A stretch of DNA of 64,000 nucleotides from assembly GCA_024336345.1 (NCBI GenBank), contig JANFOG010000006.1, positions 2,294,001-2,358,000 on the forward strand, in the 5' to 3' direction. The notes below the pieces were generated by a model. That model worked only from the letters and a program-made list of their open reading frames with translations. It did no database searches and was not told the DNA's origin. Positions 12,451 to 22,544 of this stretch are shown here, in pieces; the first letter of the stretch is position 1; each line of letters starts with the position of its first letter. Origin of the DNA: Mariannaea sp. PMI_226 (lineage: Eukaryota > Ascomycota > Sordariomycetes > Hypocreales > Nectriaceae). The position numbers and the translations under genes were made by a program.

Positions 12451-13824
12451 ATGGCCACTGCCACTCGTCAGCCCTTCGCTCCCCTCGATGGAGCCCGTCT
12501 CCAAAGCCTCACAAGTCTGAAGAACAGACAAAATGGTACGTGATATTGGACTTGGACAAATGATTAAGTGTGACTTGCCTCCAATTGAGTCGGAGCTTGG
12601 CTATCTGAGAGCAAGTTCGGGGTTGGGTTTTGGGCGGCATGACAGCATACATGCAACCATCTCCCCACTTCCCTTGCATCAATCATTGCAGTCAGATCAT
12701 TGTATTGGGTAACAGTCAGCTAACACGTTACAGCCATCTCTCCTCCTGCTGGCTCTAAACGCAAGGCTGAAGTTATTGATACCGACGACTCTGAGAATGT
12801 CGACCCTACTTTCCTAGCCAAGAGATCCAAGGGCTCCAGCTCTTCTACCCCCGCAAAGGATTTTCTCAAGCCCTCCGCCTTCGTTCTCAAGACTGTCTCG
12901 GCCCTCACCCCCACTCCCACTCCCAGTGCTCGACCTTTCGTCAGCCCTACTAAGCCCGCTTCTGCATCCCGACGTTCCCTTCAGCCTCGCTCACCAGCAA
13001 CCACACTCAGCGGTGGCATCACCAAGTCATCTCCCATCTACGCGCCTGCTGGTCGCTCTCCCACCCGTGGCAAGCGATCAGGTCTTCTTTCCAACCGCCG
13101 CCGCACGGTCGGCCCTTATGCTCGCATCGACCCACCTTCTCTTGGCCTTGGCTCCGAGGCTCCCTTCTCTCTTGATGCCGCTCTCAAGGGAACCATCCCT
13201 AGCTACAGCTCTTCTCGGCTAGCTCCCAAGCCCTCTGTTAACCTCCTACCTGAGCAAGAGATGAAAGCTAGTTGGTTCTTCGAGATTCACGAGGACACTC
13301 CTGAGCAGGAGATGACCAACCTTCTCCAACACAGCACCTGTACTCTGGATATTTCCTCAGACGAGGAGAGTGAACGCAAGGCCAACCGAGAGCGTGCAGA
13401 GGGCCGAGACAAGGAGAACATTCCCCCCGCCGATGATATTTCCCAGACATCCTCACGACGATCTGCCCGTCCTAGCACTGACGAGATGGTTGTTGAGAAG
13501 GAGCGTGTTGCTCTTGGTGAGATGAACACTGCCGACTTTTACGCCGACGGCTGCGATGAGACTTCTGTCATCATTGTTCCTGGCGATGATGAGGAGCAGG
13601 TTGAGGCCCCCACCAAGGAATTTGCTTGTGCCCCCAAGGCCAAGATTGTTGAACCCGTTCCCGATTTCAAGGAGGATATTGATTCTCTGATGTCCAAATC
13701 TACCCGAAGCTCATCCAAAGCTGCTGTTCTAGCGCCGATTGAGGGAACTGGAGAGACTTTTGAGCTGTGGGAGAGTGGTAGTGCCAAGGATGAGACTGAG
13801 CCTGTCTCTGCCCCAAGCCCGTGA
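12451..13824 (+). CDS. Conserved disordered protein with a KEN box, possible cell-cycle substrate
   Basis: Two exons, 12451-12535 and 12734-13824, with a phase-1 intron, give 391 residues. The protein is rich in Ser, Pro and Lys and looks mostly disordered. Recognisable parts are KRKAEVIDTDDSENVDP near residue 40, a basic SP/TP-rich middle (SPTRGKRS, PRSPATT), and a more ordered patch, ASWFFEIHEDTPEQEMTNLL, near 207-226. A KEN tripeptide sits at residues 255-257 in RDKENIPP. KEN boxes are recognition signals for the APC/C ubiquitin ligase when bound by Cdh1, and several basic SP/TP sites would suit CDK phosphorylation. That makes a cell-cycle-regulated protein plausible; this is inference. 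I do not recognise a named family. The long pyrimidine-rich leader suggests a regulated transcript. It lies upstream of dTMP kinase, itself an S-phase enzyme. Confidence 0.8.
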
Positions 13825-14608
13825 TATGGAGAGGACGTTACGATGAATGAAACGACGATTGTAATGTGTCTCTGATTCGACGGATTGCCAAAAGATGGAT
13901 GATGGAATGTATGATTTTTGGCGGGGTTCAGTACTTTGCAAGCTGGCGTACTGGAGCTGGCGTTTTGGGACTATCGCAACGCAGACTACCAAGGGCTGGA
14001 GTACTGTTGTTTGTTTTGGTATCATTAGGATCATTGTTGTTTTCTTACTTTATTCAATGTTAGTATTTGCTACAGTGCAATCAATTGAAGACTTTGAATT
14101 GTTTCAAACCTCTTGGCTCTCTTGTTTTACTTGCTGTGTACTTCATTGAATTCTTACTTTCGTCATGTTCATGCCTTGAAGTTTGGCGGCGTTGTAGGGA
14201 CCGGCACTGGATCTAGACTTGATACGGCCAATTCGTGGGGAACAGCCATCAGCTGATATTTCGCTGGATCACAATTCATACTGTGTTTTCTGCTCAGCCG
14301 CCCACGGGAATACTGCACCAAAGCCCACTGGGCGACCCGAGCTAGCTGCCTGGCAGGCCCTGTAACAGTCAAAGCTGAGCCTGGCTTACAGTGCATGTGT
14401 CTCTTTATCACAGTGTGAGATCTCGCATCTTGGTTCACAATTCTGCCCATTGCATCTGAACCACGTCACCTCCTCAGGTTTCCCCTCACAGTTGCCAAGA
14501 GCCTTGAAAGAAAAAGGGGCGATTGTCACTGTTTTTGGTCTTGGAGATCTAATCGAATCACTACAAACAGGCGAAAATTTGTGACAGCTTCTCTTCGACC
14601 CCGGTGGA
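13825..14608. other. Intergenic region between KEN-box gene and dTMP kinase
   Basis: This contains the 3' region of the upstream gene and the promoter of the dTMP kinase gene. No separate gene or RNA is evident. Confidence 0.5.
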
Positions 14609-15635
14609 ATGACTTCGATCAACGACCTAGTCACCGCGGCTATCGCGGGCTCCTCGACCACAGGAGGCCAGTCCAGCGAGGATGTGGCCCGGGGCGCTTT
14701 CATCGTGCTTGAGGGGTTGGACAGGAGTGGGAAAACGACGCAGGTTAAGCTGTTGGAGCAGAGATTTGTGGAGGAAGGGAAGCCAGTGAAGGTCATGAGG
14801 TTCCCTGGTGAGTTTTATGCCTACGTGCTGCTTGATTCATGATCAATATTTTAGGTGGCAGCTGGAGCTTGCGATTTTTGAGGCTGTACAAAAGTGTTTT
14901 CCTAAGTGGGAATACATTGCCAGTTTGAATAATCACCTCTTGGGAGGGGTTGCTGAGACATTGTTTGTAGATCGATCAACACCAATTGGGCAGATGATTG
15001 ATGCCTATCTGAAGAGCTCCGTCGACATGGAGGACCATGTCATCCATTTGCTTTTCAGTGCTAATCGCTGGGAGGCTGTGTAAGTCAAAGCCCAGCGCCA
15101 CAATTGTGTTTTACGGTGCCCTTTTTTTGTGGGTTATAGACATATATGTATTCTGACACCAACTTGAAGCAATCAAATCCAGAAGCTGCTGGCCGCGGGG
15201 ACAACTATCCTGTGTGATCGATATTACCACTCCGGCATCGTATACTCAGCCGCCAAGCAGAACCCGTCCCTCAACCTGTCGTGGGCGCGCGCCCCCGAAC
15301 GAGGGCTGCCTCGCCCAGACCTGGTGCTCTTCCTTGACCTGGACGAGGAGCAGGCCAAGGCCCGCGGGGGCTGGGGCGGCGAGCTGTACGAGAAGGCGGA
15401 GATGCAGAAGCGGGTGCGGGAGCTCTTCTGGGGGCTCAGCATGGGCGGCAAGGATGAGCACGCCCAAGGCTTGTTTGAAGGTGCCAAGTGGAAGCAGGAG
15501 GAAGAGGATCTTGTGGTGGTGGACGCGGGGGGAAGCGTGGAGGAGGTCGCGGAAGGGCTTTGGGCGAAGGTGAAGGTGAGAGTTGAGCAGGTTGAGAGAG
15601 GGGAGGTTGGCAAGACCGTGAGGGTGGTAAGGTAG
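14609..15635 (+). CDS. CDC8: Thymidylate (dTMP) kinase
   Basis: Three exons, 14609-14807, 14971-15079 and 15170-15635, give 257 residues. The enzyme phosphorylates dTMP to dTDP with ATP, an essential step of dTTP synthesis. The P-loop GLDRSGKT is at residues 36-43. After the first intron the chain resumes with DRSTPIGQMIDAYLKS, the conserved DR(S/T)T dTMP-binding region. After the second comes NQIQKLLAAGTTILCDRYYH, which carries the conserved DRYxxS-type substrate motif, then LVLFLDLDEEQAKARGG with the DLxPE-like and lid regions. The family is usually 205-220 residues; the extra length is a 28-residue N-terminal extension and a charged C-terminal tail. Both introns have canonical ends (gtgagt/tag and gtaagt/aag). 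The first is 163 bp and contains several in-frame stops. High confidence. Confidence 0.95.
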
Positions 15636-16079
15636 TAGATAGAACGGTCATCTGGTCATAGGTTCTGCACTTGGATGATGAATTAGTTTGAGGCGATGGT
15701 GAGTGCATCTCTACACAGAGACACCCATCGTCGCAAAGCTACAGAGCGTTTTGGATTTGTTTGTAGTTAAGGGTGAAGAACGGTGACAATGCTCACCGAA
15801 AAGAGAAAAGAAATAAAAATAGGAAGGAAAACGACCCAACTCTAAGTGAAAGCGGTTGTGTCGATGTGAATCGTGGAAAAAGAGGATGGAGAATATCGAG
15901 TCCAACAAACAACAGGGTAGGGTAGTACATGAGGAATTGGGAACATTCCCATCACAGGCGTCGCAACTTCTGCTACATACAACACGACATGCAAGGCGTA
16001 TTACTGTGGAACTTGGCAATGGGAAACTTGAAAAAAATAGATACCAAGAACTGGCCATAAAAATGGCAAAAAATGAAGT
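15636..16079. other. Intergenic, 3' region of dTMP kinase
   Basis: No gene seen. It contains the probable 3' untranslated region of the kinase gene and the flank of the first tRNA gene. Confidence 0.4.
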
Positions 16080-16164
16080 CCCCGAAACCTGGCTCGAACA
16101 GGTGACCTTTCGGTAACGATTAATCCATTACAGCCGAACGCTCTTCCAGCTGAGCTATTCGGGG
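16080..16164 (-). tRNA. tRNA-Tyr (GTA) with 13-nt intron, copy 1
   Basis: On the minus strand the sequence folds as a complete cloverleaf. The acceptor stem CCCCGAA pairs with TTCGGGG, the D arm is GCTC/GAGC, the anticodon stem TTCGG pairs with CCGAA, the variable loop is 5 nt, and the T arm ACCTG/CAGGT holds TTCGAGC. The stretch between the anticodon strands is 20 nt. Removing 13 nt after position 37 leaves a 7-nt loop with anticodon GTA, the usual intron site. The C1:G72 pair is the eukaryotic tRNA-Tyr identity pair. A 3' CCA is not encoded, as expected. Confidence 0.92.
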
Positions 16165-16467
16165 ATGTGGCTGTTTTCACAGGACATGGGATAGTGGGAT
16201 CTCACAAATGATTATAGACCTTGTAGTCATAGGGAAAGATTGAAGCGGAAGTGGGCCACACCCATGCATCAATCCATAGAATAGCATGCCCGATTTTAGT
16301 GACTTAAACGGTGGGGGAGGTGGCCGAGGAGGAGGCTCTTGTGGGGGCTTGTGCAGGGTCCCAAACGAAACCAAACCAAAAAAAAAAAATGGTGACTCAA
16401 TTCAAATGTCATCCACCTTCAAGTCGCTAACTGAATAGAACCGCAGAGCAAAAATGAAATTTGGAAT
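16165..16467. other. Spacer between the two tRNA-Tyr genes
   Basis: This 303-bp spacer contains an A run (about 16378-16389) and a purine-rich GGAGG patch. No gene is seen. Confidence 0.4.
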
Positions 16468-16552
16468 CCCCGAAACCTGGTTCGAACAGGTGACCTTTCG
16501 GTAACGATTATACCATTACAGCCGAACGCTCTTCCAACTGAGCTATTCGGGG
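16468..16552 (-). tRNA. tRNA-Tyr (GTA) with 13-nt intron, copy 2
   Basis: This is near-identical to the copy at 16080 and has the same 85-nt length, C1:G72 pair, anticodon GTA and 13-nt intron site. The differences are in the D loop (AGTTGG instead of AGCTGG), the T loop (TTCGAAC) and the intron (TGGTATAATCGTT instead of TGGATTAATCGTT). The base pairs of all stems are kept, so both copies look functional. The pair is best explained by a local duplication. Confidence 0.92.
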
Positions 16553-17374
16553 ATGGGATTGATGGTCGCCGGCTTGGTAATGAAATCTATGAGGATCAAT
16601 CATCAACCCCCCCCTTGCAAGCTGTCAAGCTGCCTCTTACGTAGTACCTACGCAATGAATTTGGAGGGGACAGTGGGGTTTGGGTTTGGTGAGGGGCAAT
16701 TGCTTGCTTGCACATGCTGAAGCTCAGAAGAAGCTCCCAAAATGGGGCCTTGCTTTGTAAAAAAAAAAAAAAAAAAAGAGGGAAAATGAAAAAGCTTGGA
16801 GAGAAGTTCCTCACCGGCAGTCATGGCTATATCGCACATTTCCATTATTGGGCTGATCAATTGACCAAAGGGTGCTCTTCTGCTCACCGACTTACGCTCT
16901 CACTGCATGTCTAGCATGATACATTTTCTACATGCACCTTGTTCCGAAACCGGGGGACAGGCCAGAAAAGAGAAGACAGTTCAGTCACCCTTGTCAAACA
17001 AAGGGCAGACAATTATCATGATGTTACACAGTAGGCAGAGAGTAGTAGAAGATAAAACAACAAACGATCAATTGAACCCATTGGAAAACATAATGGTATT
17101 TTAATTCGCCGAAAATTTACTTTTCATGGTTTGCTATTTTTTTTTCCCTTTGTTTTCAACAGACATCAATGCCTGTCCGCCATACATGATGGAAAATCGC
17201 ACGCAGCCTAGAGACTCGCTGTCCAAATTTACCCCAGAACGAAAAAAAATAAATATGAAGCGGCCAGATATGGTACTAGACGCTGTATGATGTACAGGTT
17301 ATCAACAATAGGTTAGATTCCCCATTTCCTCTCTTTTTTCTTTAATTATTCTTCCTCTTTCACCCCATTTTCTT
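16553..17374. other. Intergenic between tRNA-Tyr and formyl-THF deformylase
   Basis: No gene supported. It holds an 18-base A run near 16760, and A/T-rich DNA near 17100-17370 that is probably the 3' region of the deformylase gene. Confidence 0.4.
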
Positions 17375-18343
17375 TTAGTTGAAGACAACAGTCTTGTGTC
17401 CGTTGAGGAAAAGCCGCCTCTCAGCGTACCACCGCACGGCGGCAGCCAAGACCTGGCTCTCTACGTTGGAACCCTCATCGACAAGCTCCTTGGGATTCAT
17501 GCTGTGGTCGACACGGGCGACACGCTGCTCAATGATGGGGCCCTCGTCCAGATCAGCCGTGACGAAGTGCGCAGTGGCTCCAATGATCTTGACACCGCGG
17601 TCGTACGCCTGGTGGTAGGGCTTGGCACCCTTGAAGGAAGGCAGGAAGCTGTGGTGGATGTTGATGATGCGGCCGGACATTGCGGAGCACAGGGTCGGGG
17701 AGAGGACCTGCATGTAACGGGCCAGGACGACGAGCTCGATCTGGTACTGCTTGACGAGCTCGAGCACCTGGCCTTCCTGCTCGGCCTTGGTGTCCTTGGT
17801 GACGGGGAGGTGGTGGAACTCGATACCGTAGCTCTCGACTAGGGCCTTGTACTCGGGGTGGTTGGAGACGACGACGGGGACCTGCGAAAAAAAAAAGATT
17901 GTAAGTAAGGAAAAAAAAGAATGAGGTTCATGTAAGACAATGACAGGGTCAGGAGGATACATGTGGGCGGGGTGAAGAGGTGCAAGGGGGGGTTAACCAA
18001 CCTCGATGCGAAGCTGTCCAGTCTTCATGCGGAACAGCAAATCATTGAGACAATGGCCAATCTTTGACACCATGATCAAGACACGCATCTTGCGGGCCAC
18101 GGGACGAATGTCGTAGTCCATGGTGTACTCCTTGGCGAGGGCGTCGAACTGCCCATTGAGGTGCTCGGTGGTGGCCGTCTCCGAGTCGAAGTGCACGCGC
18201 ATGAAGTAGCGATTGGAGACAGTGTCGGAGAACTGCTGGAGGTCGATGATGTTGTTCTTGTGCTGGGCGAAGATGCCAGTGACGGCGTGCACGATTCCCG
18301 ACTTGTCGGGGCACGAGAGGGTGAGGATGTGATCGTTGGCCAT
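17375..18343 (-). CDS. purU: Formyltetrahydrofolate deformylase
   Basis: Two exons on the minus strand (18343-18002, then 17881-17375) with a 120-bp phase-0 intron give 282 residues, the usual size of PurU. It hydrolyses 10-formyl-THF to THF and formate, balancing one-carbon units. Residues 1-85 form an ACT-type regulatory domain starting ILTLSCPDKSGIVHAVTGIF. From about 88 on comes the formyltransferase fold with RVLIMVSKIGHCLNDLLFR. The catalytic triad is visible as Asn188 and His190 in RIINIHHSFLPSF and Asp226 in ADLDEGPII. The start ATG (MANDHIL) is placed by the ACT domain; the open frame continues upstream but only with a low-complexity leader after a T run. The intron has gttggt and cgcag ends. 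High confidence. Confidence 0.95.
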
Positions 18344-20666
18344 TGTTGAAATTTGAGGGCAGAACTGAATTGGTTTTTTTTTTGTGGTTGGTGTTGGAGG
18401 GGATTGAAGGAGATATCTATGTATGTGAGGTAGGTATGGATTGAGAGGAAGGTTACGGGAAAGGGATTGGTTTTGACGGAAGGGGAAATGAAATATGAAG
18501 AAGAGAGTCACAGGTGAGAAGCTTTTGTGGTGGCATTCGCCCTTTATTATTTATTAGCTACATCTTACATTAGGTAGTCTACCATTTTACCCAAGCGATT
18601 ACTTTACCTCTCGTAATACCCCCGGAGCAATTTATGACTCCTCCCTTCTGCTCGCCGATGCCCTCTCACTCTCACTCCTCTCCTCCTCTCTCCCCACATT
18701 GCAGCTCCAACAGCAGCCCGGAGGCGAAAGGTCCGACTGAGGAGGACTCATCCGTCGAGGTCGCCCCCACTGCGGGCTTGCGAGAATTAGACCGTTTCCG
18801 GAGGCTTCGGGGAACAATCGGGATAGGAATCGTCGCACACGGATTGGAAGACACTATTGGAGAAAAAAAGAGGGTAAGACTTCTCTTTGCCCGCCTTTGG
18901 CGAAGGAAAAAAGAAAACTAATTGTAATAATAACAATTACAATAATAATTGATAAGCAACCATTTCTGATACGTTGTGTACAGATATGTAGGGGAGGAGG
19001 CACTGGGAAATGCGGATGCGGCGGGGTCTGTGTGTGTGGTTGTGATTGTGGTCGTTGTGTGGTGGTGTACAGTAGAATCAAATGTTAATTCTATTTGCAT
19101 CTATGCTTCTCTGGCGTGGAAAGTATTATTAGATAAGTTGCGCACCTACAGTACTAAGGACTGTTTTGCTTGTAATGTGTGGATGATGCGAGGCGGCTTT
19201 TGGTAAAAAATTCCTAAATCCCCACAACGGCATTCGTACGGTGGTGCACCTTGGGCAAACAATCTTTCTGTGCACGTTTTCTATCTATTAATCTTATTGT
19301 TCCAAAGAAGTGAAGGGAAAATGCGAAACGTATCCCTTTTTGCTCGACGGCCAAAGTACCTACTCATACAGCTGCCCCGGTTTGGCGGCAATCTTTACAA
19401 GTTGAACCCACCGACTCCAAAGAGCCAATCTTCGTGTCGGAAATGTAGCATCGAAGCTGGCCAGTAATAAACTGCTCAATTCAAAAACTAAAACTAAAAC
19501 AACTAGAATTGAGTATAAATATAATATTATTTAAAAAGAAATGCTGCTTGACATCTGCTTACCTTCCCCCTCTCAAATCCCGCCACTAGATTTGTTGAGT
19601 CCCTCATCTCCTCCAAGGTAGGGAGAGCTCACATCGATAAAAACCTGTGGCTGAGGAAAGGCCGCAAAGAAATGAACCGATGCATAGGAACACGAGCCAA
19701 CCATTTCATGATTTGGACACCGTAGCCCTGATCATGGCTCGGCCGCATTAGAAACTTTCCAAGAACTATCTCGCAGGAAAAAAATAGATTTCTCCCTGAG
19801 CAAGCTGAATCTCAAGAGGACAAAAGTTTGTTGTCCTGTCATACCTTGTCACAGCAACCGCATCACGAGGACGAAAAAAGCATATCAACAATATATACAC
19901 TATGGGCCGTGGAGGATTGTATAGAGCTGTATTCGAAATAGACTTGGTTTGCCACTGCTCATATTGGCACCGTAAACCTTGCGGTGAAATCTTGGGACTC
20001 CTCAATACAAACAATACAACAAGGTGCAACAAAGTTGATGCAATTATTACGGCATGGAGAGAGACTGAAAAACGATAATCCACGATGGCCAAGTTTAACT
20101 GCGATCCAGTTTGAGGCGGCCTTGGCCAAGAGAGGTAGGTGATGAGCCAGTTTCTATACATTCACATACTGGTTCCTAGTCTCAGCAACACAAGACCTCC
20201 TTAACAAATGCGGCTCGGTTTCTCGAAGAAAGCTGGGATCTAAGCAGCCACAACAATTCTCCTGATGATAATTCAGGTTATTTGTTCAAAAGAAAAGAAA
20301 AAGAAAATTAATGTTGGACTTCTGTCATGAGACTTAAGGTTCTCAAACGCTACAAGCATGCACCAACTCAGTAGAAGGGCAAATGATGAGCCAAACATGA
20401 CTCTAATGACACGTGTTGAAAGGAATTTTCATCAATGATGGGCAAAATAGATGAAGGAAACCTTCAACCTCAAACTTTTACTTGAACCTTGGAGAGATTG
20501 ATGGAAATAAATAATGCTGTCTGCTCCGCTCCCTCTTTCCTCCCTCCTCCTCTTCCCAACCAAATCATCAACAATCCCCGTTGTGGCTACTACAATTTAT
20601 TGGTGTCGAAAATTATACTGACGGTAGTCAAAGGCAAAACATCTTCACTCTGATTCACTTTACAAG
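18344..20666. other. 2.3-kb intergenic region
   Basis: No gene recognised. 18344-18530 is the promoter and leader of the deformylase gene. Short frames at 18634-18921 and 19766-20161 have no family features and conflicting frames on the other strand. AT-rich segments lie near 18920-18960 and 19490-19530. 20460-20666 is a C/T-rich promoter and leader for the secreted protein at 20667. Confidence 0.45.
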
Positions 20667-21764
20667 ATGAAGACGTCCGCTTACATTGCCATCCTTACCG
20701 CCGCTGTTGCGGGAAGCGCGCTCGTCCTCCCAACGGGCGAGCAGGCTAGGGCATTGGAGAGAGAGACTAGGCCCAACCGTGCTCGTGTAGAGCTAAATGA
20801 CGAAGTACGAGACAAACTTGGCGAACATTGCGGTTGCAAAATCCCGGACCCGGTATACCGTTCGAAAAAACCTGACGACCTGTCCCGTATTTCTGAGGGG
20901 ACCAAGGGTCGACGACCTTCGTACTATCTGCAACGAGATGATGAGACTCTCTCCGAAGATGGAACCACCGGCGATGAAATCCTCAGGGAGATCAGGAAGC
21001 AAGACCAAAGGATACATGACAATGCCGACAGACTGGGACAGCGATATCGCGCTGAGGATGTTGACGACGTAGTCAATGCACCCAACCGCGACAATGATCT
21101 CGACACTCCTAAGAGGCCTCGGTATGCGGACCCAGTGGGAAAAGATTACAAGAAGAACCCAAAGGACAACGACTGGGACACTCACCTGGATCGCAAGAAT
21201 GATGAGCGCGTCAGGTCTAACCGCCTGGCCAAGGAGTGGGATGAGTTGGATGAACACTTGTCTTCCAAGGAACCTTCTCACCGATGCCCCATTTACCATA
21301 AGCCCAGAGTAGGGGGAAGACCAATTCTTCGCAAAGAATCCGAAGAGCTTAACCAGGAGAGGGGTGTTTTCAAGCGAGGTGTTGGAAAGCCTCTTACTAC
21401 TTGCGGGCTCGCAAAGGATGACAAGTGGGCCATGCATCGTGTCAATAAAAAGAAAGGGGATTCGTGCAACGACGACGATGATGACGTGGATGAGATTCTC
21501 CGTAAATGCAATGACGATGACGAGGATGGCAGAAATGTGGACGATGAGGAGTTTGGCGACGATGAGTCTGGCGACGAGGACGCTGATGATGACTCTGATG
21601 ATGAGAGGTCTGACAATGATAGCTCTGACGATGACAGCTCCGATGACGACAGCTCTGATGATGAGGATGATGAGGATGATGATGATGATGAAGATTCTGA
21701 CGATGAGGATGAAGACGAGGATGAAGATGAAGATGAGGACGAAGATGACGAAGACGAAGACTAG
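20667..21764 (+). CDS. Secreted protein with extreme Asp/Glu/Ser-rich tail
   Basis: A single open frame of 365 residues. Residues 1-20 (MKTSAYIAILTAAVAGSALV) form a clear signal peptide. The middle, about 25-260, is highly charged with mixed Arg, Lys, Asp and Glu and very few cysteines. Dibasic FKRG near residue 237 could be a Kex2-type cleavage site. From about residue 265 the chain is almost only Asp, Glu and Ser, with repeated SSDDD units followed by DED runs to the end. Such tails are typical of calcium- or cation-binding, wall-associated or surface proteins, but I know no named family match. The repeat is built from GAT/GAC/GAA/GAG triplets and so is prone to slippage and length variation. 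The gene is real on the basis of length, signal peptide and start context. Its function is unknown. Confidence 0.75.
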   Translation: MKTSAYIAILTAAVAGSALVLPTGEQARALERETRPNRARVELNDEVRDKLGEHCGCKIPDPVYRSKKPDDLSRISEGTKGRRPSYYLQRDDETLSEDGTTGDEILREIRKQDQRIHDNADRLGQRYRAEDVDDVVNAPNRDNDLDTPKRPRYADPVGKDYKKNPKDNDWDTHLDRKNDERVRSNRLAKEWDELDEHLSSKEPSHRCPIYHKPRVGGRPILRKESEELNQERGVFKRGVGKPLTTCGLAKDDKWAMHRVNKKKGDSCNDDDDDVDEILRKCNDDDEDGRNVDDEEFGDDESGDEDADDDSDDERSDNDSSDDDSSDDDSSDDEDDEDDDDDEDSDDEDEDEDEDEDEDEDDEDED

Positions 21765-22544
21765 GGTGATGTCAAGTCTCAAGTCTCTGCCAATGGTGCT
21801 GACATCAACCATCGCCATCCCCGACTCAATTAAGGACCACAATCCTATGAGACATCTTCGGCACAGACGAGGCTAAAGAGAAGACGAGGATGAGGGCTGT
21901 CTACAAAACGCAACAGTCATTCTCAATCGTCTGAATCTGACACATCACCACTTCAGAGTGCCCTGCCCCAGCACGTTACAACTATACCTAAGCGCCAAAA
22001 AAAAGCCCCTAGATTGAGAAGCCATAGCACACGTGATAGGCTAGCTCGACGTTGAATTTATGTTTCCTCGTTTCCCCTTACTTTATTCATTTGCTAACTG
22101 GCGAGATCCATTGCGATGTTGGTGTTTGGCGTGCGTTAAAGTGAGGTCGAGCTGCATTGATACGAACAAGAGTACTTAAGATGGGCTACGTTGCGTGCTT
22201 TGCTTCATGGCATCTGCCTGAGGAAAGATCTTTTTGCGCCAAATCCTAGTGAATATTAGAAACTGAATAAATGGATGTAGTCTGAGTTCAGGATGTTGAT
22301 CATCTGATTATCCCTGAGGATAAGGAGTCTTATCAATAAAACAAAGAGTTGGGTACCTAGTTGCAGGCCAAAGTGGGCCGCGGTCACGAGCTCAACAGCC
22401 GGCTGACTCCAACCTCGAAGTGGCATACGGCACTTGGGTCTTTAATCCTCCGCGAGGTGGCAGTCATTTCAAACTTGAAAATATTTTTATAATATACTTT
22501 GCATTAGCATGGACTCTCGGGGAATCTCGTCGCTAACATGAACA
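21765..22544. other. Intergenic upstream of Zn2Cys6 regulator
   Basis: No gene seen. It holds the 3' region of the acidic protein gene and the promoter of the regulator, with an AT-rich stretch near 22478-22500. Confidence 0.4.

Noticed and set aside
20793..21842. A 349-residue open frame on the minus strand, rich in Ile and Val
   Set aside because: It is the antisense of the Asp/Glu triplet repeats of the secreted acidic protein, which automatically gives Ile/Val/Phe codons and no stops.
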